Shown here piece by piece: positions 20,371-29,834 of a stretch of 64,000 nucleotides of DNA. Below the pieces are notes generated by a model. The model did not search any database and was not told where the DNA came from. It was given only the letters and a program-made list of their open reading frames with translations. The stretch spans positions 248,001-312,000 of the forward strand of contig LXWE01000002.1 of the NCBI GenBank assembly GCA_001660395.1, read 5' to 3'. This DNA comes from Alteromonadaceae bacterium XY-R5 (lineage in GTDB: Bacteria; Pseudomonadota; Gammaproteobacteria; Enterobacterales; Alteromonadaceae). The position numbers and the translations under genes were made by a program. Every line of letters begins with the position of its first letter. Position 1 is the first letter of the stretch.

Positions 20371-21408
20371 ATGTTACCTGTTGAACTAGCTAACGGCGAT
20401 TTCCTGACGCTTTCTCGTCGCCAACCCGATTATTTTTCCTCTCCCCTGGCATTTAGATTACCCGATGCAACGCAGGTGACAGTGCTTGCACCAGGTATTA
20501 TTCAATTCGAACCGGCTATCGAGACAAGTAAAGACGTGATCTTATCCAGCGGTGTACATGGAAATGAAACGGCACCTATTGAGATTTGCGAAGACTTTGT
20601 TAAACGTCTGCTGACGGGTGAGCTTCATGCGGGACAGCGACTGTTGTTTATCTTTGGTAATTTACCTTCTATGGATATCGCCCAGCGCTTTGTCGACGAG
20701 AATATGAATCGCCTGTTTTGCGGCGAACATTCACAGCCTCCCGGATTAGTGAATGCCGAGAGGGTAAGGGCGAAGGAATTAGAACAGGCGGTTGCCAGCT
20801 TTTATGCCGGTGGCCGTGGCTCGCGTATTCACTATGATTTGCATACGGCCATTCGCCCATCCAAAAATGAGAAGTTTGCTGTCTATCCGTTTTTACACGG
20901 TAAACCCCGAAAAATTGAGCAACTGCAAATGATGTTGGCCTGTGGCGTGAATACCATTTTGTTGTCGGAAAGCCCAACCACGACCTTTAGCTATTTTTCT
21001 TCCCGTGATTTTGGCGCGGATAGCTTTACAGTCGAGTTAGGGAAGGTGATGCCCTTTGGTCAGAATGATATGACGCGATTTGAGGAGGTGCAGCAGACCC
21101 TTGAAAATCTCATTTGCGGCCGTGAATTGTGCTTAAAAGCGTACCAGCCAGAAGACTTTTTAATTTATCGGGTCAATCAGGTTGTCAATAAGCAGCAGTC
21201 GGATTTTGTGCTGCACTTTGCTGATGACGCCCCCAACTTTAGTGATTTTGCTGCCGGGACTTTGTTAGCCAGTGAAACCGGCGAAGAATATCATGCCGAA
21301 CAAGACGGCGAAGCCATAGTGTTCCCGAATGCGAATGTGGCCATTGGTCAGCGTGCGTTGCTGACAGTAGTACCGACCCAAATAACGGAGGAAGGATGTT
21401 CCAACTAG
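20371..21408 (+). CDS. astE: Succinylglutamate desuccinylase
   Basis: Last step of the arginine succinyltransferase pathway: hydrolyses N-succinylglutamate to succinate and glutamate. It is a 345-residue M14-like zinc hydrolase with zinc ligands in SGVHGNETAP (His, Glu) and YDLHTAIRPSKN (His), and the catalytic Glu in FTVELGKV. The other ast genes are not nearby, so this is a detached copy or the pathway genes are scattered. It overlaps the downstream HIT gene by 13 bases. Confidence 0.9.
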   Translation: MLPVELANGDFLTLSRRQPDYFSSPLAFRLPDATQVTVLAPGIIQFEPAIETSKDVILSSGVHGNETAPIEICEDFVKRLLTGELHAGQRLLFIFGNLPSMDIAQRFVDENMNRLFCGEHSQPPGLVNAERVRAKELEQAVASFYAGGRGSRIHYDLHTAIRPSKNEKFAVYPFLHGKPRKIEQLQMMLACGVNTILLSESPTTTFSYFSSRDFGADSFTVELGKVMPFGQNDMTRFEEVQQTLENLICGRELCLKAYQPEDFLIYRVNQVVNKQQSDFVLHFADDAPNFSDFAAGTLLASETGEEYHAEQDGEAIVFPNANVAIGQRALLTVVPTQITEEGCSN

Positions 21409-21797
21409 CCCCTGAACTTGCCCGCGATTGTTTTGTCGTAACAGAGTTACCCCTGTGCCGGGTATTGCTGATGAACGACAGCCAGTATCCCTGGTTGATT
21501 TTGGTGCCGAAGGTCGAAGGTACGCGCGAAATCATTGATTTGAGCGAAGCGCAGCAACTTCAGCTGTGGCAAGAATCTGCACAGGTCAGTCGAATTCTGC
21601 AAAGCCTGTTTAATGCTGATAAGCTTAACGTCGCAGCATTGGGAAATATGGTACCGCAACTGCATATCCATCATATTGCCCGTTTTAAAACCGATGTTGC
21701 CTGGCCGAAACCGGTTTGGGGACAGCATCCAGCGGTTGCATATAGCGATGACGCGGCGCAGGCGCTGATTGAAAAACTGCAGCAAGCTCTTAATTAA
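21396..21797 (+). CDS. HIT-domain protein
   Basis: A 133-residue histidine-triad family protein. The motif region is [10 protein letters not shown], close to the HxHxHx phosphate-binding triad but with a shifted last position. Such proteins hydrolyse or transfer nucleotidyl groups; the substrate here is unknown. It has a strong GGAGGAAGG site and overlaps the astE 3' end, so it is co-translated with astE. Confidence 0.8.
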   Translation: MFQLAPELARDCFVVTELPLCRVLLMNDSQYPWLILVPKVEGTREIIDLSEAQQLQLWQESAQVSRILQSLFNADKLNVAALGNMVPQLHIHHIARFKTDVAWPKPVWGQHPAVAYSDDAAQALIEKLQQALN

Positions 21798-21820
21798 CTA
21801 TCAATAACAAGGAGGTTTAC

Positions 21821-22147
21821 ATGATTGTTACTACCACACCGACGTTACAAGGCAAACGTATCACTGAATATTGTGGCGTTGTGATTGGCGAAGCCATTAT
21901 GGGAGCAAATCTGTTCCAGGATCTGTTTGCCAGTATTCGTGACATAGTCGGTGGACGCAGCGGTGCTTATGAAGCCGAACTGACCCGGGCGCGTAAAATC
22001 GCGTTTGCCGAAATCGAAAGCGAAGCCCGCTCATTGGGCGCCAATGCCGTTGTCGGCGTCGATTTCGATTACGAAGTTGTAGGCCCTAAAGGCAGTATGT
22101 TGATGGTCAGCATTTCGGGCACTGCGGTAAAATATCAGGACGAATAG
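21821..22147 (+). CDS. YbjQ/UPF0145 family protein
   Basis: A 108-residue small protein of the YbjQ family ([28 protein letters not shown], split over residues 13-40, then [13 protein letters not shown]). Family members form pentameric rings and are labelled heavy-metal binding in databases, but the role is unproven. AAGGAGG precedes the start. It follows the HIT gene by 23 bases. Confidence 0.85.
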   Translation: MIVTTTPTLQGKRITEYCGVVIGEAIMGANLFQDLFASIRDIVGGRSGAYEAELTRARKIAFAEIESEARSLGANAVVGVDFDYEVVGPKGSMLMVSISGTAVKYQDE

Positions 22148-22265
22148 TTTCGTAAATGCCCAGGCTGTTAACTTTGTTTCATCGCTGATCAAGTCAATTG
22201 CCTTGGGCTAGCCGTATTTACTGCGCTAAACTGGCCTATTCTCTAACCCTTACTGATCTGTATGT

Positions 22266-23489
22266 ATGATAGAAAAGGCGATTAATATCAGGCATCTGCG
22301 GGCCTTTCTGGAAGTTGCCCGAAGTCAGAGTATCAGTAAGGCCAAAGATAAAGTGTATTTGTCACAGCCCGCCATTACTCAGGCACTGGCCAAGCTTGAA
22401 TCTCACCTTGATACTCAATTATTTGAGCGCAAAAGCGACGGGATGTTTCTTACCGAAAGTGGTGACGTGTTTGTGGTGCGGGTAGAGCGCGCCATCCAGT
22501 TGATTCACGATGGCATTCGCGAAACCCTGCGCTGGGCTGAACGCAAGCCAGGGATGAAAAGCGCACAGTTACTCAATTTGATTACCACGACACAGTTGCG
22601 GGCGTTAATAGCCCTGGCATCGGCGCGCAGTTTTAGTGAAGCCGGTCGGCGTATTGGGGTACCGCAATCTTCTATTCATCGCTCTGCCCGAGAACTGGAA
22701 TCTCTGTTGGGTTTGGAACTGGTAGAAAAAACCAGTACCGGTATCAATCTGAATAAATCAGCCCTGGCGTTATCTCGTGCGACTAAGCTGGCATTTTCAG
22801 AAATTGATCAGGCCAGAGATGAATTACGTTCGTTGGCCAATCAGGAATCTGGTCAGCTTATCATCGGCAGTATGCCGTTGGCTCGCACCTCGGTATTACC
22901 CAAAAGCATTATCGAATTTGGCCGACAATACCCGGATTTTCGGATCTCGGTAACGGACGGCCCATACTCAGACTTGCTCTACCATCTGCGCAATGCGAAC
23001 TTAGACTTGCTGATTGGAGCGCTGCGTTTTCCGGTGCCAAGTGAAGATGTGAATCAGGAAGAATTCTTTTCTTCCGAAGTAGTGATCGTTGGGCGTCCGC
23101 ACCATCCACTGATGACGCAAACCATTGATATGGACATACTCGCCGATGCGTCCTGGGTGGTCCCTCATGTGGGTACTCCCACCCGCAGTATCTTTGATAA
23201 TTTCTTTTTAGAAGCAGATAAACCCATTCCCCATCGTCTGGTGGAATCCGGCTCACAAATTCTGCTGCGCTCACTGCTGGAAGGTTCTGATCGCCTCACG
23301 ATGGTATCAGCCCATCAGGTACAAAGAGAACTGGAAGAAGGCTGGTTAAAAGTCCTGCCGTTTGCCGTTTCTCATTCATATCGACCCATTGGCATCAGTA
23401 TGCGAAAAGGCTGGCGTCCAACCAAAACCCAGCAGGCATTTATCGACATTTTGCGTCGAAATGCCAGGGATGTGGGATACGCCGTCTAA
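22266..23489 (+). CDS. LysR-family regulator with two tandem DNA-binding domains
   Basis: At 407 residues it is about 100 longer than a normal LysR protein. A first winged helix-turn-helix is at about residues 7-65 (IRHLRAFLEVARSQSISKAK, SQPAITQALAKLE) and a second at about 107-165 (TTQLRALIALASARSFSEAG, PQSSIHRSARELE). The type 2 periplasmic-binding-fold effector domain runs from about 197 to the end. It lies 407 bp upstream of a TRAP transporter operon in the same orientation, so control of that operon is likely but inferred. The effector is unknown. Confidence 0.88.
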   Translation: MIEKAINIRHLRAFLEVARSQSISKAKDKVYLSQPAITQALAKLESHLDTQLFERKSDGMFLTESGDVFVVRVERAIQLIHDGIRETLRWAERKPGMKSAQLLNLITTTQLRALIALASARSFSEAGRRIGVPQSSIHRSARELESLLGLELVEKTSTGINLNKSALALSRATKLAFSEIDQARDELRSLANQESGQLIIGSMPLARTSVLPKSIIEFGRQYPDFRISVTDGPYSDLLYHLRNANLDLLIGALRFPVPSEDVNQEEFFSSEVVIVGRPHHPLMTQTIDMDILADASWVVPHVGTPTRSIFDNFFLEADKPIPHRLVESGSQILLRSLLEGSDRLTMVSAHQVQRELEEGWLKVLPFAVSHSYRPIGISMRKGWRPTKTQQAFIDILRRNARDVGYAV

Positions 23490-23896
23490 GTCTATACTCT
23501 GGGGGCAATGGTAAGTTTCGAGCAGGTTTAAAAATTGCACCTTTTCGTTGTTTAATTACATTCCTCATACAGGATTGAATAGCTGTTATGTTTTCCTGAC
23601 TCAATTGCTTATCCCTTTTATCTATTGAACTTGCTAAGTGAGATAAGTTGGCTACTGTTAGTCTAATTTTAAAAAGCTATATCAAAATTGAATCGTAAAT
23701 CAGATTAACGAATTGTTCATATCGGTAAAACAAATGTTAATTTTGGTCGTGCAGTTGAGGAGCTGGAGTTCAAATCCTGTTAAGAATTATCTGACGGGGT
23801 TTGCAGGCAAATTGCTAGGCTGAGTCGATAGCCCATTCCCGGATTCCTCTTTTTGCGAAACATCCAATAAAGATAACAGGTACCCGAGGAGTCACT
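23490..23896. promoter_or_regulatory. TRAP operon leader with an imperfect palindrome
   Basis: A 407-bp AT-rich gap. An inverted repeat spans 23704-23741 (ATTAACgaATTGTT and AACAAATGTTAAT around a 12-14 base spacer), a candidate operator for the upstream LysR protein. No small ORF with a ribosome-binding site was seen. Confidence 0.35.
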
Positions 23897-24922
23897 ATGA
23901 AAAAATCAATGCTTACTGCAGGTCTGTTGTTACTTGCTGCGGCTGGTACGAGTGTCAATGCATCTGCTCGTGAAACGACCTTACGTTTTGGCCATTTCTT
24001 CCCAGCAGTCTCTGCTGCCAATAAAGAAGTGTTCCAAGCCTGGGCGGACAAAATCGCTGAGGCATCAAACGGCGAATTGAAGGTAGATATGTATCCTTCA
24101 TCAACGCTGGCGAAACCCAATGCACTGTATGACGCAGCCGCGAACGGTATTACCGATATCTCTGCCACTGTGCTGGGTTACACTGCTAATCGTTTCCCAT
24201 TGACCCAAATTGTTGAATTACCTGGTGTGGCGAAAAGTGCCGCCAACGGTTCCTGTATCGTGGAATCTTTGTTTGAAGAAGGCCTGTTTGGCAAAGAGTA
24301 CAAAGATACCAAACCATTGTTCCTCTTTACCCATGGCCCAGGTCACATCCACACTGCCAACAAGCAGGTGAAAAAGCCTGAAGATTTGGCTGGCCTGCGC
24401 ATCCGTCGTCCGTCTTCAGTGGTAGCGACCCTGTTAGAAGGTCTGGGCGCTCAGCCTGTGGGTATGCCAGCACCTGAGTCTTATCAGTCACTGCAAAATG
24501 GCGTTATTGACGGTGTAAGCCTGCCGTATGAAGGCGAGCTGACATTCCGTCTGAATGAGCTGACGCCTTACCACACTGAAGTGGGTGGTCTGTACACGCT
24601 GTCTTTCATCGTGACCATGAACAAACGTACCTATAACCGTTTGCCTGCTAACCTGAAAAAAGTGATCGACGAAAACTCCGGCATGAGCTGGTCAGAAACC
24701 GCAGGTAAAGTATTTGATGAGCTGGATACCAAAGGTAAAGCGCAGGCGGTTGAAATGGGTCACGAGTTCTACGTAGTAGAAGGTGGCGGTAACAACCCAG
24801 ACTGGAAACCAGTATTAGACAAAGCGACAGAGCAGTACCTGAGCGAATTGGAGAAAAAACGTCTGCCAGCACGTAAAGTGTACGCTCGTGCGAAAGAGCT
24901 GTCACAAAGCTGTCCAATGTAA
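23897..24922 (+). CDS. TRAP transporter solute-binding protein, DctP type
   Basis: A 341-residue periplasmic binding protein that delivers an organic acid to the DctQM permease. The signal peptide is MKKSMLTAGLLLLAAAGTSV followed by NASA. The ligand-contacting Arg of the family lies in DLAGLRIRRPSSV, and LQNGVIDGVSLP is the usual hinge segment. A GAGGAG site precedes the ATG. The substrate cannot be fixed from the sequence; dicarboxylates and sugar acids are typical for the family. A hairpin with a T-run follows, which should reduce transcription into dctQM. Confidence 0.9.
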   Translation: MKKSMLTAGLLLLAAAGTSVNASARETTLRFGHFFPAVSAANKEVFQAWADKIAEASNGELKVDMYPSSTLAKPNALYDAAANGITDISATVLGYTANRFPLTQIVELPGVAKSAANGSCIVESLFEEGLFGKEYKDTKPLFLFTHGPGHIHTANKQVKKPEDLAGLRIRRPSSVVATLLEGLGAQPVGMPAPESYQSLQNGVIDGVSLPYEGELTFRLNELTPYHTEVGGLYTLSFIVTMNKRTYNRLPANLKKVIDENSGMSWSETAGKVFDELDTKGKAQAVEMGHEFYVVEGGGNNPDWKPVLDKATEQYLSELEKKRLPARKVYARAKELSQSCPM

Positions 24923-24949
24923 GTCCTTAATTAGTAGGCAGTTTTATAT

Positions 24950-24975
24950 AGCCTCCGTATATCGGGGGCTTTTTT
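24950..24975 (+). terminator. Attenuating terminator between dctP and dctQ
   Basis: Arms AGCCTCCG and CGGGGGCT (one G-T pair) with a five-base loop and then TTTTT, 27 bases after the dctP stop and about 26 before dctQ. It fits the need for more binding protein than permease. Confidence 0.7.
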
Positions 24976-25000
24976 CCAGTAGGACTTATCGGAGAAGAGA

Positions 25001-25522
25001 ATGATCAATCGTATCGAAGCACTACTTAGTCCCCTAACAAGATTTATGCACCTGATCAGCTGCGTTGTCCTCGTCGCTATGATGATGGTCACCCTGGCTG
25101 ATGTTGTCACCCGCAGTTTGTTTGAAATGACCACTGGCTCCCTGGATCTCACTTTTCCTGGTGGCGTGGAGTTGATTAAGTACGGATTGCTGATTACGGT
25201 GTTCTTTTGTCTTCCTCATTCAGTTGAACGTTCGCAGGTGCATGTTGATTTATTTACAAATCGCATGAGTGAACGCGCGAAAGGGGCCATGCAAGGCATC
25301 TATTTACTTGGCTATGTGTTCCTTGGCACAGCCATGAGTTACGAGTTTTACATTTCCGCACAAGATGCGGTAATGAGTGAAGAAACCACGCAGGATTTAT
25401 TGATTCCAGTGAGTTATTTCTACGATGTGACTGCCTTTGCCAGTGGTGTTCTGGCGGTAGCTGCATTGGTAAGTGCATTACGCCTTATCTCGGGCGGTAA
25501 GATGGTGGAGAGAGTGGAATGA
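25001..25522 (+). CDS. TRAP transporter small membrane subunit, DctQ type
   Basis: A 173-residue protein with four predicted membrane helices, the first at LISCVVLVAMMMVTLADVVT and with the usual PGGVELIKYGLLITVFFCLP core. It is the small permease subunit of a TRAP transporter. The stop overlaps the dctM start by four bases. Confidence 0.9.
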   Translation: MINRIEALLSPLTRFMHLISCVVLVAMMMVTLADVVTRSLFEMTTGSLDLTFPGGVELIKYGLLITVFFCLPHSVERSQVHVDLFTNRMSERAKGAMQGIYLLGYVFLGTAMSYEFYISAQDAVMSEETTQDLLIPVSYFYDVTAFASGVLAVAALVSALRLISGGKMVERVE

Positions 25523-26805
25523 GTGCTTCTGTTATTGGTTTAATTTGTATTCTGGTGATGCTGGTTTGCGTCGGCCTGAGTATGCCTATTGCGCTGGCGA
25601 TGGCGTTGACGGGCTTTATCGGTTTTGCGGCCATCGTTGCGTTTGACCCGGCGATGACGATTCTGGGTAGCGGCCCATTTGAAACCATGTCTAACTATAG
25701 TTTCAGCCCGATTCCCATGTTTATTTTGATGGGGGTGTTTGCCTCCAAATCCCGGATGTCAAAAGAGCTGTTTGATGGTGCCAGAAAATTATTTGGTGCC
25801 TGGCCTGGTGGTATGGCTCTGGCGGGGGTTTTATCCTGTGGTATTTTCTCGGCCATTTCTGGTTCATCTATGGCAACGGCCGCAAGCATGTCGCGAGTGG
25901 CGCTGCCGGAAATGACGAAAAACGGCTACAAGAAGTCTTTTGCAGCCGGCACCCTGGCAGCAGGCGGCACCCTTGGCATTATGATCCCACCTTCAGTGGC
26001 ATTGTTACTATATGCGCTGATCACGGAACAATCCGTTGGTGACATGTTTATTGCTGGCTTCCTGCCAGGAATGCTTGGTCTGCTGCTGTATTGCGTGGCT
26101 ATCGCGGTGACTGTGATGCTGAAGCCCGACCTGGCTAAGCCAGGTGAGTCGACTTCATTTATGGAGAAACTGGCGGGCTTAAAAGGTATCTTGCCGTTCA
26201 CCGGGATTTTTGCCCTGATCATTGGTGGTATCTACGGCGGATTCTTTACACCGACGGAAGCCGCATCTATCGGTGCCTTCGGTACCCTGATTATTGCCCT
26301 GGCACGAGGCATGAACTTTGAAGAGTTTAAGCAGGCCGTGCAGGAAAGCCTGTATATGTCGGCAATGATTTTCTTTATGCTGATTGGTGCTGAAATTTTT
26401 GGTTATTTCCTGTCTGTGTCGCGCATCTCGTTCACGCTGGTAGAGTTTGTCGACAGTCTGCATATGTCACCTTACATGGTGTTGTTTGCTATTTTGATCC
26501 TGTTTGTGCTGCTGGGGTGTGTAATGGACAGTTTGGCCATGTTACTGCTGACCGTTCCTGTGGTATATCCCCTGGTAGAAGCCGCGGGTTTCGATCCGAT
26601 TTGGTTCGGAATTGTGGCGGTAATTACCGTAGAACTTGGCTTGATTACCCCACCGGTAGGGATGAATGTGTTTGTGATTAAATCCGTCGCTCCGGATATC
26701 AAAATCACTGATATTTTCAAAGGGGTATTGCCCTTTGTAGTGTCAGATATTGTTCGACTGGGCCTGATTATTGCCTTCCCGGCCATTGCGGTTGGTTTGC
26801 TCTAA
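25519..26805 (+). CDS. TRAP transporter large membrane subunit, DctM type
   Basis: A 428-residue permease of the ion-transporter superfamily with 11-12 helices. It is a sodium-coupled secondary transporter that works with the DctP binding protein. Family segments include GPFETMSNYSFSPIPMFILMG (split), SGSSMATAASMSRVALPEM, TLGIMIPPSVALLLYALITE and GLITPPVGMNVFVIK. ATGA overlap with dctQ. A strong terminator follows. Confidence 0.92.
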   Translation: MSASVIGLICILVMLVCVGLSMPIALAMALTGFIGFAAIVAFDPAMTILGSGPFETMSNYSFSPIPMFILMGVFASKSRMSKELFDGARKLFGAWPGGMALAGVLSCGIFSAISGSSMATAASMSRVALPEMTKNGYKKSFAAGTLAAGGTLGIMIPPSVALLLYALITEQSVGDMFIAGFLPGMLGLLLYCVAIAVTVMLKPDLAKPGESTSFMEKLAGLKGILPFTGIFALIIGGIYGGFFTPTEAASIGAFGTLIIALARGMNFEEFKQAVQESLYMSAMIFFMLIGAEIFGYFLSVSRISFTLVEFVDSLHMSPYMVLFAILILFVLLGCVMDSLAMLLLTVPVVYPLVEAAGFDPIWFGIVAVITVELGLITPPVGMNVFVIKSVAPDIKITDIFKGVLPFVVSDIVRLGLIIAFPAIAVGLL

Positions 26806-26826
26806 CCGTCCGAAAGATGACCAAGC

Positions 26827-26852
26827 AAAAAGGCCCGTCAGGGCCTTTTTTT
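26827..26852. terminator. Terminator between dctM and the DUF2897 gene
   Basis: AAAAAGGCCC and its perfect complement with a four-base loop, flanked by an A-run and a T-run, so it works for both converging transcription units. Confidence 0.88.
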
Positions 26853-26884
26853 GTATCTGTCATTTAGTGCATTGTGCCCCGGGT

Positions 26885-27061
26885 TCACCAGTCGTCTTTT
26901 TCATCCCAGTTGGCATTATTACCTGACGGCTTTGACGCTTTGCTGGCATCCCCTGGCGGAGACTTCATTTTAGCCTTAGCACTGAGTTTTAATAACAGTA
27001 AGTTACCCACTATTACCCCTAGTATCAGTACAATTAAACCGATTAACCACCAGATATTCAT
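26885..27061 (-). CDS. DUF2897 family small membrane protein
   Basis: A 58-residue protein beginning [20 protein letters not shown]: one N-terminal membrane helix, then a polar tail ending NWDEKDDW. It resembles the short DUF2897 proteins of Vibrio and Alteromonas. The start overlaps the stop of the upstream peptidase gene by four bases (ATGA), strong support for a real, coupled gene. The function is unknown. Confidence 0.75.
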   Translation of the reverse strand: MNIWWLIGLIVLILGVIVGNLLLLKLSAKAKMKSPPGDASKASKPSGNNANWDEKDDW

Positions 27062-27762
27062 GGGTGTTGCTCCTGGTAAGGATAGACATATTGGGTCAGT
27101 AGTTGCTCTAAGTGCGCCAGCACAGCGGTTTTACCTTCCAGGGCTGAAGATGCCAATAACGATGCGAGCGCGTCTTCGTTGAGCAGCGATAGACATTGGC
27201 AAGCCAGCGGGGCAAAACTGAGATGCCAGGGCTCTGGAGCCACTCCCTGAGTGTATGTCTGTTGATAGTAAGGTCTGTGGAAACCATATTCACTTGCGTG
27301 CTGTTGCAACCAACAGGAGAGCTTATAGCAGGGTCCGCCTGCTAAATACTCCGCTTCCACCAGTTGTAAGCTATGACCACAGTTGCTTATCGTTTGATGA
27401 TCATAAACATCCAAATCAGTCCCCCAGTGATGGCGGCTGGTACCGGGTAAGGCTGACCAGGTCAGGATAGCGTGCAGTTTTTGTGTCTCGCTTAGCGTGT
27501 GATAATCAAGCGTCTGGCCCTGGCGATCATACAAGGGGCGTTTACCCAGCCATTTGGCATTCCAAATCGCTAACTGACGCTCAAAGGACCGGTAACTGCT
27601 GGCAATACTGATATCTATTCCATCTTTGGCTGCGGCAGTTTGCATGGCGCTAAATGCCTCGACGACGTCCGGCATTAATTGATGAGGCGAGAGCACAGAT
27701 GAAAGGTGACTCTCATCTGTGCCGCTGCATTGGGCAAAAGTTAGTTTGCCAGCAGTTTGCAT
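27058..27762 (-). CDS. M15-family D-alanyl-D-alanine carboxypeptidase-like protein
   Basis: A 234-residue zinc peptidase of the VanY/DacB type. The metal and catalytic residues are in [13 protein letters not shown] (His, Asp) and EPWHLSF (Glu, His), and [12 protein letters not shown] is the usual substrate loop. No signal peptide is visible, so either it acts in the cytoplasm or it uses an unrecognised export route. It overlaps the 3' end of dapE by 22 bases and is coupled to the DUF2897 gene. It may trim peptidoglycan peptides, matching the cell-wall precursor role of dapE. Confidence 0.86.
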   Translation of the reverse strand: MQTAGKLTFAQCSGTDESHLSSVLSPHQLMPDVVEAFSAMQTAAAKDGIDISIASSYRSFERQLAIWNAKWLGKRPLYDRQGQTLDYHTLSETQKLHAILTWSALPGTSRHHWGTDLDVYDHQTISNCGHSLQLVEAEYLAGGPCYKLSCWLQQHASEYGFHRPYYQQTYTQGVAPEPWHLSFAPLACQCLSLLNEDALASLLASSALEGKTAVLAHLEQLLTQYVYPYQEQHP

Positions 27763-28883
27763 AGAATGCCGTAGTAGATATCAACCAGAATATGCAGGTC
27801 GGCCATTTTCACATGTTCGTTTATTTTATGAATACTGGCGTTAACTGGTCCTAGCTCCACCACCTGAGCACCAGTAGGTGCGATAAAGCGGCCATCGGAT
27901 GTGCCCCCTGCTGTAGAAAGCTCAGTTGGCTCGCCAGTGACTTCGGCAATGACTGCGACCGTGGCGGCGACTAGTTCACCGCTATCGGTCAGGAATGGCA
28001 GACCGTTATAGGTCCATTTAATGTCATATTCGAGGCCATGCTTATCCAGAATAGCCAGGGTGCGAGCGACAATGGTATCCGCATCCAGTTCGGTGGAATA
28101 ACGCAGGTTAAAGCACACATCCACTTCACCAGGGATGACATTGCCAGCCCCTGTACCGCCATGAATGTTAGAAATCTGGAAGCTGGTGGGCGGGAATGAA
28201 TCATTGCCCTGATCCCATACTTCGTTAGCCAGTTCCGCCAGTGCTGGTGCGGCCAGATGAATGGGGTTTTTGGCCAGATGTGGGTAAGCCACATGACCCT
28301 GAACACCTTTGACGGTGAGATCGCCGGTGATGGAGCCACGGCGCCCATTTTTTACCACATCGCCCACACGATCTGTGCTGGATGGCTCACCCACGATACA
28401 CCAGGTGATTTTCTCGTTGCGGGCTTCCAGAGTATCAATTACTCGGGTTGTGCCATTGATAAAGGGGCCTTCTTCGTCACTGGTGATCAGATATGACATT
28501 GAACCCGTATGTTCAGGATAAGCTTCTACAAAGCGTTTGGTTGCAACCAGCATGGCGGCCAGACTGCCTTTCATGTCCGCGGCACCGCGGCCATATAAAA
28601 AGCCGTCTTTTTCAGTGGCTTCAAATGGCGGAGTATCCCATTTCTCGACAGGTCCGCTCGGCACAACATCGGTGTGACCGGCAAAACAAAACAGGGGGCC
28701 TTGTGTGCCTTTACGCGCCCACATATTGGTGGTGTCTTCAAACACCATAGGTTCGATGTTGAATCCTAACTGGCGCAGATAGTCAGCCATCATCTGCTGG
28801 CAGCCCGCATCTTCAGGTGTAACAGAACGGCGATTGATCAATTCTTTGGTCAGTTCGACCACATCCAGGTTAAACCAACTCAT
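27741..28883 (-). CDS. dapE: Succinyl-diaminopimelate desuccinylase
   Basis: Hydrolyses N-succinyl-LL-diaminopimelate in the lysine and meso-diaminopimelate pathway. A 380-residue di-zinc M20 enzyme with ligands in [40 protein letters not shown] and [11 protein letters not shown]. It is preceded by yffB with a four-base overlap, the same pair as in E. coli. Confidence 0.96.
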   Translation of the reverse strand: MSWFNLDVVELTKELINRRSVTPEDAGCQQMMADYLRQLGFNIEPMVFEDTTNMWARKGTQGPLFCFAGHTDVVPSGPVEKWDTPPFEATEKDGFLYGRGAADMKGSLAAMLVATKRFVEAYPEHTGSMSYLITSDEEGPFINGTTRVIDTLEARNEKITWCIVGEPSSTDRVGDVVKNGRRGSITGDLTVKGVQGHVAYPHLAKNPIHLAAPALAELANEVWDQGNDSFPPTSFQISNIHGGTGAGNVIPGEVDVCFNLRYSTELDADTIVARTLAILDKHGLEYDIKWTYNGLPFLTDSGELVAATVAVIAEVTGEPTELSTAGGTSDGRFIAPTGAQVVELGPVNASIHKINEHVKMADLHILVDIYYGILCKLLAN

Positions 28884-29224
28884 TTAAAAATCTCTGTGTA
28901 TTGTTTATCGCTAAAGCCTAAATAAAAGTTACCCTCGTGTGCCAGTACCGGGCGTTTAATCATTGCTGGATGCTGTTCCAGCAGCGCAAGGGCTTTGGCT
29001 CTATCCAAATCGGCCTTTTGATCGTCGCTTAGTTGACGGAAGGTAGTACCACGCTTATTCAGCAGCGCTTCCCAACCCAGTGCCGCCTCGGCCTGCTCAA
29101 GCCATTGCAGATCCAAACCATCGGCACGAAAATCATGGAATTGAAACTCCACGCTGTTTTGTTCCAGCCACTTGCGGGCTTTTTTAATGGTGTCGCAGTT
29201 TTTGATGCCGAATACAGTCGTCAT
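28880..29224 (-). CDS. yffB: ArsC/Spx-family protein YffB
   Basis: A 114-residue thioredoxin-fold protein. It starts [20 protein letters not shown] with a single Cys near residue 10, as in YffB, and includes [12 protein letters not shown] and [16 protein letters not shown], which are typical of the ArsC superfamily. The role is unproven; E. coli YffB binds glutathione. Its stop overlaps the dapE start by four bases. Confidence 0.9.
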   Translation of the reverse strand: MTTVFGIKNCDTIKKARKWLEQNSVEFQFHDFRADGLDLQWLEQAEAALGWEALLNKRGTTFRQLSDDQKADLDRAKALALLEQHPAMIKRPVLAHEGNFYLGFSDKQYTEIFK

Positions 29225-29319
29225 AATCTCTCAGAATATCAATGATCTTATTAGCGGCACTATAACCATAGGCCCAATTGGGGTAAAGGGCAGTTAGTGA
29301 TTAGATATAGCTGCTTATC

Positions 29320-29826
29320 TCAGATAAACAGGGTAAAGAGTGTATCTTCCGGTGCCCGCAAACTATGCGGGTGTAGGTAGAGGCCTTTGAGCTTTTGACT
29401 GTTAAGCAGGGTGACCATCACCCTGATGTCCTGTAATTCGCGTTTCAATTGCGGCAAATCCAACTCAAGGATGGCTTGATGCTGTTGTACAGTATCGCCC
29501 TGAGATACCAGAGTTCTAAATCCTTTGCCCATTAGTTTATGCGCATCCGGACCGACTTCAATTTGCAAGACAAGGCCATTTTCGCACTTGATTCGCAGCA
29601 GATGTGCTGTCCCTGGAATTTGCAAAATAGTGCCGCCAAGAGGGGCAAACATACGATAGCCGTTCGGCGTGATACACGCGCCTTGTCCCAGCATGTGATA
29701 GGGATAGACGCCAAATCCCTGCGAAATAGGGTGTGGGCGGCCGCTGATAGGGGCGCTGATGGAAAACTGACGCTGATGTGGCGGAGCGTCGTTTAGGCTT
29801 GCAACGAGCGGACAGGTCAATGACAT
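29320..29826 (-). CDS. EIIA(Glc)-like protein lacking the phosphorylated histidine
   Basis: A 168-residue protein with the EIIA-glucose fold: FAPLGGTILQI, the TAHLLRIKCENGLVLQIEVGPDAHKLMGKGF region (residues 73-103) and ELDLPQLKRE. In this region E. coli Crr has an auxiliary His (kept here as His75) and the phospho-acceptor His90, which here aligns with Glu90 of LQIEVG. It is therefore unlikely to be phosphorylated by HPr and may be a phosphomimic or a binding protein. It is 8 bases downstream of the ACT-domain gene, so the two are probably co-transcribed. Confidence 0.8.
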   Translation of the reverse strand: MSLTCPLVASLNDAPPHQRQFSISAPISGRPHPISQGFGVYPYHMLGQGACITPNGYRMFAPLGGTILQIPGTAHLLRIKCENGLVLQIEVGPDAHKLMGKGFRTLVSQGDTVQQHQAILELDLPQLKRELQDIRVMVTLLNSQKLKGLYLHPHSLRAPEDTLFTLFI

Positions 29827-29834
29827 GAATCGGG

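Noticed and set aside
26874-27182. A 102-codon plus-strand ORF
   Set aside because: It lies opposite the DUF2897 and M15 genes, whose ATGA overlap and family matches make the minus strand the coding one.
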